From NCBI GenBank assembly GCA_041600915.1, contig JBFIJC010000016.1:1-27549 (forward strand): a stretch of 27,549 nucleotides of DNA, written 5' to 3'. Below the pieces are notes generated by a model. That model did not search any database, was not told the DNA's origin, and saw only the letters and a program-made list of their open reading frames with translations. Positions 23,484 through 27,549 of this stretch are shown one piece after another (the stretch's first letter is position 1; the number at the start of each line of letters is the position of its first letter). A program made the position numbers and the translations under genes. Source of the DNA: Nitrogeniibacter sp041600915 (GTDB lineage Bacteria; Pseudomonadota; Gammaproteobacteria; Burkholderiales; Rhodocyclaceae).

Positions 23484-24074
23484 CTACGCGAAGCCTGTGA
23501 ATGCGATGTAGACCAAGTAGCCGAACGCGACAAATGCTATTGCTGCGGATGTGCGGGGCTCTTGCGTAGGTGGCATTTTCCGTTCAAGCGCCGTCCCTGC
23601 GACGGCGAAGAAAGAAAGGATGAGCCCCAGGAAAGCGACAAGCGCTGCGAAATAGGCGGCCTCTCCGTCAAACGTGGCGAGAACGGTCATCCCGAGCCCA
23701 ATGGCAAATCCGAATGCGACGCAGGTCGCCGAGCTTGCAAGCTGGCGAAGGCGATCCGCACTATGGCGAGAGACCCTTTCCAAGCGCGTCGCAGGGAGAG
23801 AGGATGCAATTGCTATGTTTCGAATTGCGCAAAGAAGGGTGAGCATCATGAATATGACGAGAACCGCGCGGGTCGGCATGAAGTCGGTCAAGAGCTTGCC
23901 CAACGCGGCACCATTCAGCTTGATCCCAATCGTTTCAGCCTGAGCGAAGGCGTTTGCGAAAAAACCGATGAAAACGCCAGTGGTGCCAAAGAAGGTGGCG
24001 TCTTTCTTGAGTTCGGCGACTTGTGCGCGAAGTGCGCCTTTCAAGGATTCAAGCATCTCGCTACGTAGTTCCAT
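23484..24074 (-). CDS. Unknown multi-pass membrane protein of the element
   Basis: I do not recognise this 196-aa protein. It has an N-terminal amphipathic helix (LRSEMLESLKGALRAQVAELKKD) followed by about four membrane segments: FFGTTGVFIGFFANAF (weaker), AVLVIFMMLTLLCAI, CVAFGFAIGLGMTVLATF and AAYFAALVAFLGLILSFFAVAG, with a final hydrophobic end IAFVAFGYLVYIAF. The linker between segments is basic (RLERVSRHSADRLRQL). It lies 27 bp after the unknown 261-aa gene and probably shares its transcript. Possible roles include an immunity, superinfection-exclusion or toxin-like membrane effector, all speculative. The first ATG (24074) has a weak ribosome-binding site. Confidence 0.8.
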   Translation of the reverse strand: MELRSEMLESLKGALRAQVAELKKDATFFGTTGVFIGFFANAFAQAETIGIKLNGAALGKLLTDFMPTRAVLVIFMMLTLLCAIRNIAIASSLPATRLERVSRHSADRLRQLASSATCVAFGFAIGLGMTVLATFDGEAAYFAALVAFLGLILSFFAVAGTALERKMPPTQEPRTSAAIAFVAFGYLVYIAFTGFA

Positions 24075-24101
24075 TGTGGTTGATGTCGGCCGGCTGGAAA
24101 G

Positions 24102-24887
24102 TCAGTTACGACCTGCTGAGCTCTTGAGAATCCGGCTGAGCCCTTCCTTGAGGGTTCGATGGCGGTTGTCGTCGGAGAGGTGTTTGACAACGGCTGGATA
24201 GGCCTTGCAGAAGCGTTTTGTTGCCTCGGCATAAGAGGGATGGTTGCCGGCCAAGTAGAAGTCCCGAAGTGCGCGAATCGCCTTGTGCGTCGGGCCATGT
24301 CTCGCTATTCCGCCTTTTTGGCTGTGAAGGCTGATTTTTGAAGAGACCGGCTTTGTTTGTATCGTGCCGAAAGGTGAGCCCACATTGAGCGCTTCCGCGT
24401 AAGCGCCAGCTTCCAGGGCGGCGCTTGTCCAGGGGGTAACGTTAAAGAGCATGCGCCAATTGTGTTCGGAGTCGGAGTCTTCGTTGGTTAGCTCAATCGA
24501 ATACTGGCGCTCGGTGACCACGGCTTCATTCAGGAGTGCGAGCGAGAACGTCGCGAAGAGCTCCGCCCAACTCTCGATGGGCTCAAAGATGTCCAGGCAC
24601 GCAAGTAGTGGCCTGGCTTCGGATGCGGAAAGGTAGCGCGCCGGTGCCTCGGGGGCTTCGTCGTTGCCCAGGTCGTGTTCGATGGCGAAGTCATGTGCGA
24701 TCGCTTTCTGTAGTTCAGGACTCTCCAGCATGATGTTGACTTGGGTGAGCATCCTGTCGAGATCGTCACGGCTTCGTCCCTGAAGGATGCCGCGCATGCG
24801 GGGCGCGAGGCCGATGGTCTCCGCTGTGGTCACTTGAGGGTAATCACCGTTCAGGGGGTCAGTTGCTTCCAGGCCAAGAGTAAGCAT
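24102..24887 (-). CDS. Unknown 261-aa protein of the element
   Basis: I do not recognise this protein. It is soluble, acidic in its first 120 residues (DLDRMLTQVNIMLESPELQKAIAHDFAIEHDLGNDEAPEAP) and basic at the C-terminus (FCKAYPAVVKHLSDDNRHRTLKEGLSRILKSS). The middle has a beta-rich YSIELTNEDSDSEHNWRMLF, and later a HGPTHKAIRALRDFYLAGNHPSYAEATKRF stretch that looks helical. No enzyme motif is visible. The ATG at 24887 has GGAAC about 10 nt upstream. It is the first of two leftward genes between the integrase and the palindrome, a position where satellites often carry regulators or helper-interference genes. Confidence 0.8.
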   Translation of the reverse strand: MLTLGLEATDPLNGDYPQVTTAETIGLAPRMRGILQGRSRDDLDRMLTQVNIMLESPELQKAIAHDFAIEHDLGNDEAPEAPARYLSASEARPLLACLDIFEPIESWAELFATFSLALLNEAVVTERQYSIELTNEDSDSEHNWRMLFNVTPWTSAALEAGAYAEALNVGSPFGTIQTKPVSSKISLHSQKGGIARHGPTHKAIRALRDFYLAGNHPSYAEATKRFCKAYPAVVKHLSDDNRHRTLKEGLSRILKSSAGRN

Positions 24888-25075
24888 TCTTAGTTCCGGT
24901 GTTTATGCATAAATTGGGAATGCCCGAGAATCATGGCAATTCGCTGCGGATAGTCGCGACGCGGCTCGCTTAACACAAAGGTTGCAGGTGCCAACGCGTA
25001 CCAAAATCATGGAATCATAGCGTCGCGCCGCTTGAGGCGGCGGCGCACGTCTCTTTGAGCGGGCTCGTTACCTGA

Positions 25076-26335
25076 CTAACCAGCTTTTCTGTGGAGTTCG
25101 ATGAGTGTTGCCGACTCTGAGCGCCCGGTGGCCCGATCGAGGAAGTCGGAGATTTTCTGCATCGGTGCGCGAAGCCGCTCGAGATCCGAGACGATGTAGC
25201 CGGCCGTCACGTCGTTGCGCATCTTGTGATTGACCAGTCGCTTGATGGCATAGGGCGGAATGTCGAGGCTTTCGGCGACGGTAATGAAGGTGCGGCGTAG
25301 GTCGTGGAGCGTGAAGCTCACGTTTGAGGCGGCAACGACTTTGGCAATCTGGCGTTTGGGTTCGACGATGTAGCCGTGTTTTCCGTCACCTGCAAAAACA
25401 TAGCCATTGCGGGCGATGGCCGCGCGACGCTCGAGCAGGGCGAGGGCACTGCTTGAGAGCGGCAGGACGTGCGGCACGTGGTTTTTGGTGTCCGCAATCG
25501 CAATGGAACGGTCTTTAAAATCCACACGGTCCCATGTCAGTTGCGCCGCCTCCTGGCGGCGTAGGCCGGTGTAAAGCAGAAACTCCAGGTAGTCCGCGAT
25601 GCATTGCGCTTCGTTGTGCTCGTCTGCTCGGATCTGCTCGAGGGCGGCAAACCACGGATCGAGCTCCCACACTTTTATGACCGTCTGGCGCCGCTCGGTG
25701 CGATACCAGGCGCGCGTTTGCGTCAGGCGAAGCACGGGGTTTTCGGTGATGAGGGCGCGACCGAAGGCGTCTTCATATTGCGCAATGGCGAAATTGAACA
25801 GCGAGCGCAAAAAGCGCATGGAGAGGTTCGCGTAGGCTTCGCCGCGCGTCTCGCCAAGTTCGTGATGAAGCTTGAGCACAACGGCCTTGGTGATGCCGAC
25901 GAAGGGACGCGACTTCCACGCACCGAACGCCACTTCGACCAGGCGCCGGTAGTCATAGAGCGTGCGCTCTTTCAAGTTGCGCTGTTTGACGAAGTCGTCA
26001 AAGACTTGTTCAAGCGTCAGCGTGCGCATCCGCTCGCGTTCGCGCTCTGCAATCGGGTTGTGTCCGACGGCCAGTTGCCCCAGGAGCTTGAGTGCCTCTT
26101 TGCGCGCCTGCTCGCAGGTGAGCTCGCCATAGCGGCCGATGGTCATGCGCCGCACTTTGCCGTCGACGCGCTTTTCGACGATGAATGCGCGCGCGCCGCT
26201 GGCCATGATGCGAAGGCCAAAACCCTTGAGCTTCGCGTCGCGTAAAAAGACCTGGCCGGACTCTGGAAGCGGGGTCTTGTCGACGGTCGTTTTGGTGATG
26301 TTGACCGACTGATTGTGGGTTCGTGTAGACGCCAT
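25076..26335 (-). CDS. int: Tyrosine-type site-specific integrase
   Basis: A tyrosine recombinase of about 419 aa that would integrate and excise the element at tRNA-Thr. An N-terminal DUF4102-like arm-binding domain (DAKLKGFGLRIMASGARAFIVE, then MTIGRYGELTCEQARKEA) precedes a core-binding domain and a catalytic domain. The catalytic domain shows R259 (TGLRRQEAA), the lysine near TKNHVPHVLPL, H344-D-L-R347, H370 (LVNHKM) and the nucleophile Y380 (TAGYIVSD). All expected catalytic positions are present. The start was taken as ATG 26335; a TTG at 26353 would add six residues. One of the paired TGTAGAC motifs covers the start codon, which suggests autoregulation. It lies next to attR and reads inward. 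Confidence 0.94.
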   Translation of the reverse strand: MASTRTHNQSVNITKTTVDKTPLPESGQVFLRDAKLKGFGLRIMASGARAFIVEKRVDGKVRRMTIGRYGELTCEQARKEALKLLGQLAVGHNPIAERERERMRTLTLEQVFDDFVKQRNLKERTLYDYRRLVEVAFGAWKSRPFVGITKAVVLKLHHELGETRGEAYANLSMRFLRSLFNFAIAQYEDAFGRALITENPVLRLTQTRAWYRTERRQTVIKVWELDPWFAALEQIRADEHNEAQCIADYLEFLLYTGLRRQEAAQLTWDRVDFKDRSIAIADTKNHVPHVLPLSSSALALLERRAAIARNGYVFAGDGKHGYIVEPKRQIAKVVAASNVSFTLHDLRRTFITVAESLDIPPYAIKRLVNHKMRNDVTAGYIVSDLERLRAPMQKISDFLDRATGRSESATLIELHRKAG

Positions 26336-26341
26336 GTAGAC
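26324..26341 (+). promoter_or_regulatory. Paired TGTAGAC motifs, right end, overlapping the int start
   Basis: TGTAGAC occurs at 26324 and 26335, again 11 bp apart and followed by AA, as at 17954-17971. The pair covers the integrase start codon, so a protein bound here could both take part in recombination and repress int. Confidence 0.55.
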
Positions 26342-26392
26342 AAATTCCGTCAAACAGCGAGAAACGCTGAAAAACGCAATCTACCAAAAAAC

Positions 26393-26420
26393 GATATAAA
26401 AACAAGGTCTTGTACAACAA
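26393..26420 (-). promoter_or_regulatory. Candidate int promoter
   Basis: On the minus strand TTGTTG (-35) and TATATC (-10) are separated by 16 bp in AT-rich DNA between attR and int. An inverted pair TTGTAC (26410) / GTACAA (26432) overlaps it and may be an operator. The match to consensus is modest. Confidence 0.35.
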
Positions 26421-26461
26421 TGTCCAACAACGTACAATTTGGTAAAACTGCGATTTCACTA

Positions 26462-26508
<47 letters not shown>

Positions 26509-26515
26509 ACACCAT

Positions 26516-26547
26516 AAGGCCTCAGAGGGTTAAACCTCTGGGGCCTT
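26516..26547 (+). terminator. Terminator after attR (probable original tRNA-Thr terminator)
   Basis: AAGGCCTCAGAGG pairs with CCTCTGGGGCCTT (13 bp with one G-T wobble, 6-nt loop), followed by TGTCTTT. It starts 8 bp after attR. In an empty site it would lie directly behind tRNA-Thr. Confidence 0.8.
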
Positions 26548-26753
26548 TGTCTTTGGCGCTCTGCCTTCGTGATGCGCGGAGCGTGGTCTCGCAGCGTCGG
26601 CTGCGTCTTTCTTGCGCCTCGCTGTGACATCGCTCACGCTTCGCGTATTGCATAAGTGGTCGCGCGCTTGGCTGTTCGGCACGCCGCAATGTTGGTGTGG
26701 CGCCCCGTCATTATCTCTTCCGCTACACTTCTCCCGCGTCGTTCGATAGGGGG

Positions 26754-27197
26754 ATGTTTGTGCGTGGATTGTTGATGATCGGTTTGTGTGCGATGCCGTT
26801 GGTTCTAGAGGCGGCTGAGCCTTTTGAGCGCGTGGATTTGTCGATCGGGATGTATCGGATCAACGCCGAGGTGGCAGAGACGCCGGGGCGGCGGGCGCAG
26901 GGGCTGATGCGGCGGGAGCGTCTCTTGGCGCATGAAGGCATGGTGTTCGTGTTTCCGGAGCAGCGGGCGCACTGCATGTGGATGCGCAATACGCCGTTGC
27001 CTTTGTCGGTGGCGTTTATTGATGCGTCGGGGCGGATCATCAATATCGCGCAGATGCAGCCGCTGTCGGAAGATAATCATTGCGCCACGCAACCGGCGCG
27101 GTATGCGCTTGAGATGAACAAGGGCTGGTTTGCCGATAAAGGCGTCGTGCCGGGCGCCAAGGTGGTTGGCCTGGAGGCTTTGCCGCCCCCTCGTTGA
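26754..27197 (+). CDS. DUF192 family exported protein
   Basis: A protein of about 147 aa with an N-terminal signal peptide (FVRGLLMIGLCAMPLVLEAAE) and a DUF192 domain: INAEVAETPGRRAQGLMRRERL, the characteristic GMVFVFPEQRAHCMWMRNTPLPLSVAFID, and the C-terminal ALEMNKGWFADKGV. The function of DUF192 proteins is not established; they are generally exported or periplasmic. Start choice is uncertain: ATG 26754 is used here, but AGGGGG lies directly against it, so a GTG at 26760 is also reasonable. A GTG at 26697 adds 19 residues before the signal peptide and is less likely. Confidence 0.88.
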   Translation: MFVRGLLMIGLCAMPLVLEAAEPFERVDLSIGMYRINAEVAETPGRRAQGLMRRERLLAHEGMVFVFPEQRAHCMWMRNTPLPLSVAFIDASGRIINIAQMQPLSEDNHCATQPARYALEMNKGWFADKGVVPGAKVVGLEALPPPR

Positions 27198-27325
27198 GCC
27201 AGCGTTCGCAGAATTGGGGCTGTTTTTCGCCCTTTCTTCCGCCGTGAGATTGCTCGCTCGGGTCTGATAATGCTCACATCCGCTGCTCCGCGAGGGCAGC
27301 CTGTGTGGCCTGATCGGAGAGTGGC

Positions 27326-27549
27326 GTGGCCGAAGAGAGTGATCTCGAGAAGACAGAACAGGCGACACCACGACGCCTGGAGCAAGCGCGCGAGGAAGGG
27401 CAGGTCCCTCAGTCGCGCGAGCTATCGACTTTTCTGGTCATGATGGCGGGTGTGGCGGGCTTGTGGGTGATGGGCCAGTGGGTCGCCGGGCGCATTGTGG
27501 CGCTGGTCAAGGGCGGGCTGAGCTTCGAGCCCGAATTGGCGCGCGATAC
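27326..27549 (+). CDS. flhB: FlhB flagellar export apparatus protein, 5' part
   Basis: This is the first 74 codons of a gene that runs off the window end. The translation begins MAEESDLEKTEQATPRRLEQ, and the continuation AREEGQVPQSRELSTFL is a strongly conserved FlhB start. A first hydrophobic helix follows (about residues 36-58). FlhB is the inner-membrane switch protein of flagellar type III export and governs the hook-to-filament substrate change; its autocleavage NPTH region lies beyond the window. The start is GTG at 27326 with GGAGAG about 6 nt upstream. It suggests a flagellar cluster to the right. Confidence 0.92.
   Translation, partial: MAEESDLEKTEQATPRRLEQAREEGQVPQSRELSTFLVMMAGVAGLWVMGQWVAGRIVALVKGGLSFEPELARD

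Noticed and set aside
26010..26459. 149-aa minus-strand open frame spanning the integrase start and attR flank
   Set aside because: It is out of frame with the integrase, and its sequence is a frame-shifted reading of the int N-terminus.

Overview
The window looks like chromosomal DNA of a GC-rich betaproteobacterium, plausibly of the Rhodocyclales (Azoarcus/Thauera-like) group. The clues are codon use, a type IV pilus minor-pilin/PilY1 operon, a DUF4212-plus-sodium-symporter pair, LrgAB, and the start of a flagellar flhB. The lineage is inferred from gene content only. No sequence search was possible.

Layout. (1) 1-7251: a YidB-family gene (+) faces a leftward series: an MscS-type channel, a UspA stress protein, a VC_2705-subfamily sodium:solute symporter with its DUF4212 small subunit, a second DUF4212 gene, and an operon of a nucleoside-recognition (Gate) protein with lrgA and lrgB. 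Hairpin terminators separate several of these units. (2) 7410-10529: a receiver-GGDEF-EAL cyclic-di-GMP phosphodiesterase with a degenerate GGDEF site, and a TSUP (TauE/SafE) transporter. (3) 10883-17679: a complete leftward minor pilin operon in the order fimU, pilV, pilW, pilX, pilY1, pilY2-like, pilE-like, with 4-bp ATGA overlaps or short gaps. (4) 17830-17905: tRNA-Thr(CGT). (5) 17860-26508: an integrated element of about 8.6 kb bounded by a 47-bp exact direct repeat of the tRNA 3' half. (6) 26509-27549: resumed chromosome with a DUF192 gene and the 5' end of flhB.

The element is the most interesting part. It has a tyrosine integrase at its right end, an unknown 261-aa gene, an unknown 196-aa membrane protein, a 39-bp perfect palindrome, an AlpA-like excisionase/regulator and a phage-type (GPA, HUH, two-tyrosine) replication endonuclease. 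No capsid, portal, terminase or conjugation genes are present. This is the layout of a small satellite or other parasitic integrative element. Its cargo slot, between the rep gene and the tRNA, holds a visibly more AT-rich rightward operon of three overlapping genes: two proteins I do not recognise (228 and 311 aa) and a complete calcineurin-like metallophosphoesterase (353 aa). Tight coupling, cargo position and lack of recognisable relatives make this trio a candidate undescribed system. Anti-phage or inter-element conflict is the leading guess, but the sequence itself does not prove any function.

The ends of the element carry matching paired TGTAGAC motifs spaced 11 bp apart, one pair overlapping the integrase start. 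A strong terminator lies just after the regenerated tRNA, and another lies beyond the distal repeat.
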